The notes beneath the pieces are model-generated. The model was not told the origin of the DNA. It worked only from the letters and a program-made list of their open reading frames with translations, and did not search any database. DNA of 41,618 nucleotides from Coriobacteriia bacterium (lineage in GTDB: Bacteria > Actinomycetota > Coriobacteriia > WRKU01 > WQUG01). The DNA is taken from the NCBI GenBank assembly GCA_009785795.1, contig WQVN01000006.1, forward strand, positions 1 through 41,618, given 5' to 3'. This document shows, one piece after another, positions 8,705 through 17,800 of the stretch; positions within the stretch are counted from its first letter, which is position 1; each line of letters begins with the position of its first letter. The position numbers and the translations under genes are program-made.

Positions 8705-10033
8705 CTATGAGGCAATCGTCGTCATGTTGCGCATGTAGGGACGCAATACTTCTGGAATGGTAACACTACCGTCAGAATTTTGATAATTCTCTATGATGGC
8801 TGCAAAGCAACGGCCCACTGCAACAGCACTCCCATTTAAGGTGTGCACGTGACGTGATCCTTTGAAGTTCTCTGGATCACGATATTTAATACTAGCACGA
8901 CGTGCCTGAAAATCTGTACAGTTCGAACACGACGATATCTCTTTGTAGTCATTGTAGGACGGCAGCCAAACCTCAAGGTCATAGGTCTTTGCTGCACTGA
9001 ATCCTAGATCGCCTGTGCATAGTTCAATTCTGCGATAGGGCAGGTTGAGCGCTTCAAGAACGCTCTCTGCCTGCAAGGTCATTGCTTCCAGTTCGTTAAA
9101 ACTGTCTTCTGGAGTAGATAGGTGGACTAGCTCTACCTTGTCGAATTGGTGAACACGAATCATGCCTCGTGTATCGCGTCCCGCACTGCCTGCTTCTTCG
9201 CGAAAGCAGGGAGCACTTGCCGTATAGTGCACAGGCAATTGCTTCGCATCCAAGACCTCGTCGCGGTGAATGCTCGTTAGGGTTGCCTCTGATGTAGGTG
9301 TTAAGTACAGCTGCCCTGCAGTGATGCCGCCATCATGTGCATTGGCATCGCCCTCTGTCTGTGTCTTGTACAGGTCATCTTCAAACTTTGGCAACTGTCC
9401 TGTGCTAAACAAGGTATCAGTATTTGCCAATACTGGCGGCCACCACTCTTTGTAGCCAGCATCAAGGTGTAAGTCAAGCATAAAGTTAATCAGTGCACGT
9501 TCCAGCTGTGCGCCTGCACCGCCCAACAGCACAAAGCGACTTTCTGCCAGTTTGACCGCACGCTCAAAGTCAATAATGCCCAGTGCTGGTCCTAAATCCC
9601 AGTGTGCCTGTGGCTCAAATCCTTCTGCGGCAAAATCGCGAGGTATTCCCCAGCGCTTCAGCTCGACATTGTCATTCTCATCTGTACCCACTGGCACACT
9701 CGCATCTGGTAGATTAGGAGCTGTAACTGCCAGTTCGCGCACCTGTTTGTCAAGCTCTGTTTTTTGCACATCGATAGCTGCAATGTCAGATTTGAGTTGT
9801 GCAACCTCAGCTTTTGCTGTTTCTGCATCTGCGCGCCTTCCCTCTTTCATCAAAGTACCGATTTGTTTTGATGCAGCATTACGCCGTGCCTGCAAGCCCT
9901 CAAGTTCTGGGATCAGTTTGCGGCGCTGCTCGTCAAGCGCAAGAAATTCATCAGCATTCCAGCCTGATCCGCGCGCTGCCATCGCATCACGAACCAATTG
10001 TGGATTATCACGAATAAAACGAACGTCAAGCAT
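8705..10033 (-). CDS. serS: Seryl-tRNA synthetase
   Basis: MLDVRFIRDNPQLVRDAM N-terminal coiled coil; PCFREEAGSAGRDTRGMIRVHQFDKVEL; EISSCSNCTDFQARR. Confidence 0.97.
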   Translation of the reverse strand: MLDVRFIRDNPQLVRDAMAARGSGWNADEFLALDEQRRKLIPELEGLQARRNAASKQIGTLMKEGRRADAETAKAEVAQLKSDIAAIDVQKTELDKQVRELAVTAPNLPDASVPVGTDENDNVELKRWGIPRDFAAEGFEPQAHWDLGPALGIIDFERAVKLAESRFVLLGGAGAQLERALINFMLDLHLDAGYKEWWPPVLANTDTLFSTGQLPKFEDDLYKTQTEGDANAHDGGITAGQLYLTPTSEATLTSIHRDEVLDAKQLPVHYTASAPCFREEAGSAGRDTRGMIRVHQFDKVELVHLSTPEDSFNELEAMTLQAESVLEALNLPYRRIELCTGDLGFSAAKTYDLEVWLPSYNDYKEISSCSNCTDFQARRASIKYRDPENFKGSRHVHTLNGSAVAVGRCFAAIIENYQNSDGSVTIPEVLRPYMRNMTTIAS

Positions 10034-10050
10034 TGGTCAAACTCCTTTGC

Positions 10051-11610
10051 TTATGAGCCAGCGAGGAAGGTCATTATAGGATTGTGAAATATTCCAGCGG
10101 CCATCAGTACAACCACTATAAGGACTATAGCTGCAACAGCACAAGGTGAATAGCTGGTTTTTGCGGGATACGACGTCGCAGGTTCAATGTCTGCGTCTGT
10201 AAAAGTAGCTTCTATCTCTGCAGCAAGATTTTGACTATCTGCCATGCCTTCTTTTTCTGCATCAAGTGCATCTGTGACAACGGTCGTCTTCTTCTGAGAC
10301 TCGCCAAAGAAACTTGCGCGGATTAAACGTATGTAATAGAACGCACTTACCACTACCATGACGACAGCAAAGACAAGCAGTGCATACTGCTGGGCTGCTG
10401 CAGTGATCAAAAATACGTTGAGTTTCGCGAAGAAGCCCAAGGTTGGTGGTACGCCAATCATTGATACAGCAATGATTGCAAGTGCCCACGCAGCACCTGG
10501 CCGCCTCTCTGATAAGCCATTCAAGTCAGCGACCATACTGCCCTCGTGTGCGCTGATGAACAGTACACCCATTGTGGCAAAGGCTGCTGCCGCAACATAA
10601 AGTATCGCCGCATTTAGAGCAAACAGTGAGCCATCTAAGCCCATTGCCATCATCGCTATGACAAGCAGAATAAAACCTGCGCTACTAACACCCGAATATG
10701 CCATCATGCGACGAATATTAACTTGCATCAAAGCGGCAAACGATCCGACAATCATGCTAAAAATTGCCATCACCATGAGCATTTCTGCCACCTGTGGAAC
10801 TGGCTGCGAAATAATAAATATGAGACGCGCCAATACCACCGTAACTGCCACCTTTGGCACAACGGCAGCAAACGAGAGTGCCCAAGACTCGGCACCCTCA
10901 TAAGCATCAGGCGCCCACCAGTGAAAGGGTGCAGCCGACATTTTTGCAAACATTCCTAACACCACCATGCCAACAGCTATCAGGGTTAGTGCGTTGTTAG
11001 ACAAGCTTGCAAGTCCTGCAAAAGTCGTGCTTGCAGAAAGCCCCACAAGAAAGCTTGCTCCATAGAGCATAATGAGTGTCGTAAGTACCGAGAGCAAGAA
11101 GTACTTCATCGCACCTTCAAGTCCCTTTATGCGATAACGCCTATATCCCACTAGAACGTAAGAGGGCATAGTCGCCAACTCCAGCGCTAAAATAATGACA
11201 ATGATGTCAGTAGCGGCAACCGCAATTACTGCGCCAATGGCTGATAGCATAGCAAAAGCAACAGCTTCGCGCGTGCGTCCCAGACCACCATTCTGCCCAG
11301 AACCAAAGGTCCACAGGCACCACAGTGCGGCAAGTAGACAGATTATGACTGCCGCAAACCGAGCGTCAGGCGTAAAGAAATAGCGTCCGCCAAAGAGCAA
11401 TGCGCCTGGCACAGAAAATCCATAACACAGCGTAGCAAGAACCGAGCAAGCCAATCCTACTAATGATGCTCCGCGGTCTTTGCCAGGCAATAGATTGGCA
11501 AATAGTGCCCAAAAGGCTGCTATCAGCAGCAACGCAATAGGCAGCAGTATTCCATAGCCTTGAAAGGGTGGCAGGAAACTGCTTACAATATCTGTTTGAC
11601 CCACAACCAT
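10051..11610 (-). CDS. nuoN: NADH-quinone oxidoreductase subunit N
   Basis: Proton-translocating antiporter-like membrane protein in nuo gene order; LELATMPSYVLVGYRR, MKYFLLSVLTT, MAYSGVSSAGFIL. Confidence 0.93.
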   Translation of the reverse strand: MVVGQTDIVSSFLPPFQGYGILLPIALLLIAAFWALFANLLPGKDRGASLVGLACSVLATLCYGFSVPGALLFGGRYFFTPDARFAAVIICLLAALWCLWTFGSGQNGGLGRTREAVAFAMLSAIGAVIAVAATDIIVIILALELATMPSYVLVGYRRYRIKGLEGAMKYFLLSVLTTLIMLYGASFLVGLSASTTFAGLASLSNNALTLIAVGMVVLGMFAKMSAAPFHWWAPDAYEGAESWALSFAAVVPKVAVTVVLARLIFIISQPVPQVAEMLMVMAIFSMIVGSFAALMQVNIRRMMAYSGVSSAGFILLVIAMMAMGLDGSLFALNAAILYVAAAAFATMGVLFISAHEGSMVADLNGLSERRPGAAWALAIIAVSMIGVPPTLGFFAKLNVFLITAAAQQYALLVFAVVMVVVSAFYYIRLIRASFFGESQKKTTVVTDALDAEKEGMADSQNLAAEIEATFTDADIEPATSYPAKTSYSPCAVAAIVLIVVVLMAAGIFHNPIMTFLAGS

Positions 11611-11616
11611 CAGTAA

Positions 11617-13104
11617 CTATGCCCCAAATATCCGCGCAAGATCAGTTGCAAAGGGATCAGTGAACTGTAAAATCGTGTTCCAATATACGCCAATAACAAC
11701 AATCATCACTGTGATAGGTGCAAGAACTGCAATCTCGCGCAGGTTAAGATCCTTTTGACCTGCAACTTTTTCTGATGGTTCACCAAAGATGCTACGCTGC
11801 ATTAACCACAGCATATAGGCACCACCGCAAAGGATGCCAATACCTGCAAGAATGGTAAGAACAGGTGGCAGTGCAGGGCTCTCCCATGAGCTCAGAATAG
11901 AGAGAAATTCTCCGACAAACCCAGAAAGAAGCGGCAAGCCCATGCTGGCAAAAGATGCTAAGCAGAAAAACCCTGCAAAGCGCGGCATCTGTGCTGCGAT
12001 GCCCGACAATTCAGATATTCGCAGTGTTTTTGTTCGTTCATAAATCATGCCAACCATGAAGAATAGCATGCCTGTTGTCAGTCCGTGACTGATATTCACT
12101 GCCATTGCCGCATTAAAACCAGTTGCTGTACCTGCAGCAATACCCAGCATGGCAAAGCCCATGTGACTGACAGAACTGTAGGCAACAAGCTTTTTGATAT
12201 CGGTCTGTGCAAAGGCAACAATTGCGCCATACAAAATCGATATTACTGCAAGGATTCCCAGCGTCAACTGCCAAGTCTCAAAAGCGTCAGGCAATATAGG
12301 CACTGATATGCGCAAGAATGCGTAAGTTCCCATCTTTAGCATGACGCCTGCAAGCAGCACACTTGCGGCTGTTGGTGCCTGTACATGTGCATCAGGTAGC
12401 CAAGTATGCAGCGGAAACACAGGTACCTTTACTGCCAATGCCAGGAAGAATGCAAGGAATATCCACCACTGCAGTGACCATAGGCCGCCTTCTCCTGCAA
12501 AGGCAATCGGTGCAAGCTCGCGCAGCTCGACCATGTTAAATGACCCTGTCATGATGAACAGTGCCACAATTCCTACCAGCATGAACACTGAGCCCAAGAA
12601 CGTGTACAAGAAAAACTTCATGGCAGCATAGCGTCTGCGTGCTCCACCCCACTGAGAAATGAGGAAGAACATGGGAACAAGGACAATCTCCCAAAAGACA
12701 TAGAACAGTACCAAGTCCAGAGCGGCAAAGACACCTGTTAGTCCCATCGACAGTAACAGTAACATGGAAAAATACAGGCGTGGCTTGACATCAATCTTCC
12801 AACTGGCAACAACTGCGAGCATAAACAGGAATGTAGAAAGCATCACTAATGGAAAGGACAAGCCATCAAGTCCCACATGATAATTTACGTTAATCTGCGG
12901 TATCCAGGCAATTTTTTGCTCGAGCTGCATCCCATCAGCACGACCGTAAGCAATAACCATCCAGGTGGTCAATGCAAAGTTTGCCACCGTGATTACCAGT
13001 GCAGCCCATTTTGCATAGAGCTCGTAGCGTTTTGGCAGCAGTGCTATAGCAAGCACGCCAACCAGGGGCAAGAAAATGATGAGCGAAAGCATGAACGAAG
13101 GCAT
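11617..13104 (-). CDS. nuoM: NADH-quinone oxidoreductase subunit M
   Basis: FHVGLDGLSFPLVMLSTFL-like segment, FPLHTWLPDAHVQAPTAASVLLAGVMLKMGTYAFLR, KKLVAYSSVSHMGF; start refined to MPSFMLSL. Confidence 0.94.
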   Translation of the reverse strand: MPSFMLSLIIFLPLVGVLAIALLPKRYELYAKWAALVITVANFALTTWMVIAYGRADGMQLEQKIAWIPQINVNYHVGLDGLSFPLVMLSTFLFMLAVVASWKIDVKPRLYFSMLLLLSMGLTGVFAALDLVLFYVFWEIVLVPMFFLISQWGGARRRYAAMKFFLYTFLGSVFMLVGIVALFIMTGSFNMVELRELAPIAFAGEGGLWSLQWWIFLAFFLALAVKVPVFPLHTWLPDAHVQAPTAASVLLAGVMLKMGTYAFLRISVPILPDAFETWQLTLGILAVISILYGAIVAFAQTDIKKLVAYSSVSHMGFAMLGIAAGTATGFNAAMAVNISHGLTTGMLFFMVGMIYERTKTLRISELSGIAAQMPRFAGFFCLASFASMGLPLLSGFVGEFLSILSSWESPALPPVLTILAGIGILCGGAYMLWLMQRSIFGEPSEKVAGQKDLNLREIAVLAPITVMIVVIGVYWNTILQFTDPFATDLARIFGA

Positions 13105-13109
13105 GATTC

Positions 13110-15341
13110 TTATAGTCCTCTCAACACAAACACAATTACAAATGCAGCTAACAATACTATTCCAGCGCCTAACATCAGACGTTGATACCACTGAACTTCA
13201 CCACTTTGAACGGTGCGTAGACGTCCTCCTATAATGACAGATAATTGTCCGAGCCCATTAACAAAACCGTCAATGACGCGCACATCGAAAATACGTGCAA
13301 GGCGTGATGACAGAACAAAGCTCCAGCTAGCGCCGTTAACAATGCCATCAATTATATGGTCATCGAACCATTTTGCAGCGCGTGTTTTGGCAACATATAT
13401 CCAAGATATGCCATTTACTGCACCGTCTATGACACGCACATCAAATATGTAAGAAAGACGTGCAAACTGTTGATACAGCCAGGTCACACCATCAACTGCA
13501 CTGTCAAGTATTTGTACATCCAGGCGCCACAGGGCATAGGATAGCCAAAAGTAAGGTCTAATTATTACATGTTGATACAAAGCATTCAGATAGGTATCTG
13601 CTGCTATTGCTGCAGATGCAGTAGCATATGACGGTCTGGCAAAAGTCGTTTTGAGTTGTGTGCGATATGCGTATGCCAGAAAGCCCATACTTGCACCAAA
13701 GACCATTACACCTGTTGATATAGCAACCATGTACAGGGGTGGCCAACCAGCAGGATAGCCCAAGAACACGCCCAGCGGGATAACAGCAAGCCCCGTTACT
13801 GCTGCTAATACCGCAAGAACCGCTATGGGAACAGTTTCTAGTGTGCTTGCGTCGCGCGCATTAGCACTGCCCTCTGTTTGCGGCTTGCCAAAAAAGATTG
13901 TGAACCAAGATTTGAAAACATAGAATGCGGTGAGTGCGCCTGCAATTGCTATTCCCGCAAAGGCCAGATAATTACCTGTGTCATGTCCATGATGTAGCAG
14001 AGCTTTAAATATTTCGTCTTTTGAGAAAAATCCAGAGAGTGGCACTACACCTGCAAGTGCAAAAGCACCAATGCTAAAACTTGCAAACGTTACGGGCATA
14101 CGTTTCGCAAGACCACCCATTTCCTGCATATATTTTGTACCAGTGGCAGCAATGATGGCACCTGCCGCAAGGAACAACAGTGCCTTGAAGAAAGCGTGAG
14201 TTATCGTATGAAAGGCTGCGACAAAGCCAGCACCAACCCCAAGTGCTGCAAACAGAAAGCCTAACTGGCTAATGGTAGAAAATGCAAGAACCCTTTTGAG
14301 TTCTTTTTGAAAGCAGGCAAGCAGACCACCATACAGAGCAGTAATCACGCCTACGGCAAGAATGATGTTCATTGCAAGCGGATACAGAGTCAGCACAGGC
14401 AACATGCGCAGCAGTAAAAACACACCGGCTACAACCATAGTCGCTGCATGAATCAGTGCAGAACCAGAAGTCGGACCCGCCATTGCATCTGGCAGCCAAA
14501 TTGACATTGGAAACTGTGCAGATTTGCCAATTGCTGCCCATATTAACCCCAGGCAGACAACAGCAAGCAGGAATGGTGACCAACTAGCTGCAGTAGCAAA
14601 AATTTGGCTAAGCTCAAAGGACTGTGCCGCCACAAAAATTGCAGACAATGCAATAAAGAATCCTACGTCTCCTGCACGCGTGACAAGGAATGCCTTTTGT
14701 GAGGCCTGGCGTGGAGCTTTGTTGCGATACCAAAACCCAATAAGGAAATATGAACACACGCCCATAATCTCCCATAGAGCAAACTGTAGCAAAATATTGC
14801 CCGAGAGCACAAAACCCAGCATTGCCGCAAGAAATAACGACATGATGCAGTAGAACCAACCAATGCGCTCATCATCTTTCATGTAATGAAGTGAATATAT
14901 CTGAACGCACAGACCAACAATAGACACCATTAGCAGCATTATGACTGCAAGAGAATCAACCGCAAGTGACAGGGTCAGCGGAATTGCGCCTATGTGACCC
15001 AGAGTCCACTGCAGGGTATAAAATGCCTCGTTAACGGGGCCGCCTGGCCAGATTGCAATCGCAGCAGCAACAGCGATAAAGAAACTCATTGTTAGGCAGG
15101 CAATGGGAACATAGCGCAAAGTTTTACGTAGTTCACGCGGCAAGCAAATCAGCAGCGCAAATCCGAAAAATGGGAACAAGGGTGCCAGTGCAACCCACCA
15201 TAAATTAAGTTGCGGCACCCATGATGTTACGGGTGCCAGTGCATTTGTAAAAATCATACCATCAAACGAATATGATCCTGGTAAGCACGCTATGGCTGTT
15301 GCTATGTTTGCTACTTCTAGCACAATCCCTTTTAAGCCCAT
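13110..15341 (-). CDS. nuoL: NADH-quinone oxidoreductase subunit L with four tandem 26-aa repeats near the C-terminus
   Basis: FALWEIMGVCSYFLIGFWY, WLPDAMAGPTSGSALIHAATMVVAGVFLL, KRVLAFSTISQLGF; C-terminal FDVRVIDGAVNG repeats. Confidence 0.94.
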   Translation of the reverse strand: MGLKGIVLEVANIATAIACLPGSYSFDGMIFTNALAPVTSWVPQLNLWWVALAPLFPFFGFALLICLPRELRKTLRYVPIACLTMSFFIAVAAAIAIWPGGPVNEAFYTLQWTLGHIGAIPLTLSLAVDSLAVIMLLMVSIVGLCVQIYSLHYMKDDERIGWFYCIMSLFLAAMLGFVLSGNILLQFALWEIMGVCSYFLIGFWYRNKAPRQASQKAFLVTRAGDVGFFIALSAIFVAAQSFELSQIFATAASWSPFLLAVVCLGLIWAAIGKSAQFPMSIWLPDAMAGPTSGSALIHAATMVVAGVFLLLRMLPVLTLYPLAMNIILAVGVITALYGGLLACFQKELKRVLAFSTISQLGFLFAALGVGAGFVAAFHTITHAFFKALLFLAAGAIIAATGTKYMQEMGGLAKRMPVTFASFSIGAFALAGVVPLSGFFSKDEIFKALLHHGHDTGNYLAFAGIAIAGALTAFYVFKSWFTIFFGKPQTEGSANARDASTLETVPIAVLAVLAAVTGLAVIPLGVFLGYPAGWPPLYMVAISTGVMVFGASMGFLAYAYRTQLKTTFARPSYATASAAIAADTYLNALYQHVIIRPYFWLSYALWRLDVQILDSAVDGVTWLYQQFARLSYIFDVRVIDGAVNGISWIYVAKTRAAKWFDDHIIDGIVNGASWSFVLSSRLARIFDVRVIDGFVNGLGQLSVIIGGRLRTVQSGEVQWYQRLMLGAGIVLLAAFVIVFVLRGL
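13212..13523 (-). repeat. Four tandem 78-nt/26-aa coding repeats in nuoL
   Basis: LDVQILDSAVDGVTWLYQQFARLSYI / FDVRVIDGAVNGISWIYVAKTRAAKW / FDDHIIDGIVNGASWSFVLSSRLARI / FDVRVIDGFVNGLGQLSVIIGGRLRT; same 26-residue spacing throughout. Confidence 0.85.
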
Positions 15342-15364
15342 CCTATCCTATTACTAATCTGCTG

Positions 15365-15679
15365 CTAGCCCTTGAGTTCGCGCAAATCTTCAACTTTACT
15401 GGTTCGTGCACGACGGTACAATGCTACAACCAGCGATAGTCCAATTGCTATTTCAGCGGCACCCAACACCATGATAAATATTATGAAAAACCAGGCATGG
15501 GGCTGTGCGCCAGGCACAAATCGTGCCAAAGCAACCAAGTTCAGCGTAATGGCAAAAAGCATAATTTCAAGCGACATCAAGATGCTTACCGCAGCTTTGC
15601 GCGATATTGCACCATAGAGCCCAACCGAGAACAATGTTGCCGAAAACAGGAGTGCTGTGACTAATCCAACTTCAGGCAT
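15365..15679 (-). CDS. nuoK: NADH-quinone oxidoreductase subunit K
   Basis: MPEVGLVTALLFSATLFSVGLYGAISRKAAVSILMSLEIMLFAITLN; position in nuo order. Confidence 0.93.
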   Translation of the reverse strand: MPEVGLVTALLFSATLFSVGLYGAISRKAAVSILMSLEIMLFAITLNLVALARFVPGAQPHAWFFIIFIMVLGAAEIAIGLSLVVALYRRARTSKVEDLRELKG

Positions 15680-16310
15680 GGCTGTCCTCCTGTCCCTCTG
15701 CTGACTGTTGTTCCTTCTTTTCATCTCTGAGTGGAGCATTTAGCGTAGCCGAATGCTCAGACAAAGGATCTTCAATACGAGCTGCTTTGTCTTTTGCAAT
15801 GCGCTCACCATCGAGATCACTGTCTTTGCTCCACCAGACTGCTGCAATCAGAGCCGCCAACAACACCAGGGATGCAATTTCAAAGGCAAAAGCATGACCA
15901 TCAATTGCGAAAAGCTCTGCACCAAAGTCTGCCAATTCCATTGGCTCCTGTGCAGTGGTAAAGGCTGCCAATTCAGGAGTCATGATGATTCCATAGGCAA
16001 CCAGTCCCAAAAAAGCGAGTGACAGAATCACCGCAGATACGGACAACTTTGACTCTGTGCAAGCACTCTCGTAGGAACGATGTGTTACCATGACGGTAAA
16101 AATGGTGAGGATGCTGACAGCACCTGCATAAAGCAGCAATTGGGTGACAGCTAGATATTCTGCACCCATAAACCAGGTCATGCCTGCAACTCCAATTGCG
16201 CAAAGCAGCAGCCAGTATGCGCCATGTATGACGTTTTCTGCACTGATGCAATTAATGGCTGCAACAAGGATGACAAAGCCTAGAACACTAAATGCTACTG
16301 CACTAAGCAT
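15672..16310 (-). CDS. nuoJ: NADH-quinone oxidoreductase subunit J
   Basis: FMGAEYLAVTQLLLYAGAVSILTIFTVMV; between nuoI and nuoK. Confidence 0.92.
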   Translation of the reverse strand: MLSAVAFSVLGFVILVAAINCISAENVIHGAYWLLLCAIGVAGMTWFMGAEYLAVTQLLLYAGAVSILTIFTVMVTHRSYESACTESKLSVSAVILSLAFLGLVAYGIIMTPELAAFTTAQEPMELADFGAELFAIDGHAFAFEIASLVLLAALIAAVWWSKDSDLDGERIAKDKAARIEDPLSEHSATLNAPLRDEKKEQQSAEGQEDSHA

Positions 16311-16797
16311 CGCTTGCCTCCTTTTTTGCTGCAGTTGCAGGACGTGGCTTCTTTGGACGTCTGTAGGCAGGAACATCTACCAGTAAGTCCAATTCAAGTA
16401 ATTCTGGATCTACGTGAGCAAGTTCATAGTCGTGCGCCATCTTGATTGCACAGAAAGGACAGACTTCAACGCATAGACCGCACATCATACATCCTCCACG
16501 ACGATAGAGCCAGCGATTAATATGTCTGCTGCGGTCTTCTGCAACAGTGATGTCAATCTCAATCAGGTCATCAGGACACTCCTTCTCGCAAACCCTGCAA
16601 GCAGTACAACGATGTGTGCCGTCTTCAGAAGCGTAATTGATTTCGACTGCCCAACGTGCGCGCTGCGGAATTTCAAGTCGTTCCTTAGGATACTGCACTG
16701 TTATGGGACGTCTAAATAGATTCTTAAACGCAATGCGCAGCGACAGGAATATGCCGAGGGGTATGCGGCGCTCTTTCTCGTTAAACATGCGGCTCAT
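16303..16797 (-). CDS. nuoI: NADH-quinone oxidoreductase subunit I (two [4Fe-4S] motifs)
   Basis: CTACRVCEKECP and CMMCGLCVEVCP; start refined to MSRMFNEKERR. Confidence 0.93.
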   Translation of the reverse strand: MSRMFNEKERRIPLGIFLSLRIAFKNLFRRPITVQYPKERLEIPQRARWAVEINYASEDGTHRCTACRVCEKECPDDLIEIDITVAEDRSRHINRWLYRRGGCMMCGLCVEVCPFCAIKMAHDYELAHVDPELLELDLLVDVPAYRRPKKPRPATAAKKEASDA

Positions 16798-16801
16798 TGT
16801 G

Positions 16802-17800
16802 CTAAGCACCTGCCCCAAAAAGCGTTTGTACCGCGCGCAATCCTATCGCAAACACTAATACCCAAATAAGAGTAAAAGGAATGAGTCTTTTCCATCCCAA
16901 TGCTGCCATTTTGTCTACACGATAACGTGAGAAATTCCCGCGTACCATCATAAACAAAAATATGATGATGTAGGATTTAATTATCAGCACCATGGGAGCA
17001 AAAATGCCCATCGAATGTGGATCAATGCCTGGCAGTGTCCAACCACCAAAAAACAAGGTTACGGCAAGTGCTGCCATAACAAAGTTGCCTGCAAATTCTG
17101 CAAGGAATATAAAGCCAAAACGCATGGCAGAATATTCAGTTGAAAAACCTGCGACCAGCTCGCTTTCTGCCTCTGTCATATCAAAAGGAGCCTGATTGGT
17201 TTCCATTTGCGCACAAATCAAAAAGATGACTGCTGATGGCAGTGCAGGGATGACAAACCAGAAACCGTTTGCCTGTGCCAGAACGATTTCGGACAGATTC
17301 ATGCTACCTGCAAGCATAATTGGTGGCAAAACCGACAGCAGCAATGGTATCTCAAAGGTAATCGCAGCACCAACAGATCTAACTGCGCCAATCAGTGCAT
17401 ACTTATTATGGCTCGCCCACCCTGCAGCAAATACCCCCAGAGGAACTAAAGTCAGAAAGGCCAGAATCATCATGACGCCCATATTCACATTTGCAGCCAC
17501 CATCGTAGGGCCAAAGGGAATAAAGGCAAAAGCTGTCAGCATGGGCACAAATATAATGATCGGTGCCAAGCAGTACAGCCCCTTGTCGGAAAAATTCGGA
17601 TGGCGGTCTTCTTTCGTCAGCAGCTTAATGACATCAGGAACGAGCTGTAAAATTCCTGCAGGACCTAAGGTATTTGGCCCAATGCGCAAGTGAGCTGCTG
17701 CAAGAACTTTGCGCAACATGTAAATGATAGATGCGCCACTGACCATCATAATGGTGACAACAAAGAGCATCCATAAAAGTGCTTGCAACCAGACATTCAT
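16802..17800 (-). CDS. nuoH: NADH-quinone oxidoreductase subunit H
   Basis: RIGPNTLGPAGILQLVPDVIKLLTKED, APFDMTEAESELVAGFSTEYSAMRFGFIFLAEF. Confidence 0.95.
   Translation of the reverse strand: MNVWLQALLWMLFVVTIMMVSGASIIYMLRKVLAAAHLRIGPNTLGPAGILQLVPDVIKLLTKEDRHPNFSDKGLYCLAPIIIFVPMLTAFAFIPFGPTMVAANVNMGVMMILAFLTLVPLGVFAAGWASHNKYALIGAVRSVGAAITFEIPLLLSVLPPIMLAGSMNLSEIVLAQANGFWFVIPALPSAVIFLICAQMETNQAPFDMTEAESELVAGFSTEYSAMRFGFIFLAEFAGNFVMAALAVTLFFGGWTLPGIDPHSMGIFAPMVLIIKSYIIIFLFMMVRGNFSRYRVDKMAALGWKRLIPFTLIWVLVFAIGLRAVQTLFGAGA

Noticed and set aside
9552-10079. 175-aa plus-strand ORF
   Set aside because: Antisense to serS; Ser/Arg-rich shadow ORF.
17196-17693. 165-aa plus-strand ORF
   Set aside because: Antisense to the highly conserved nuoH.
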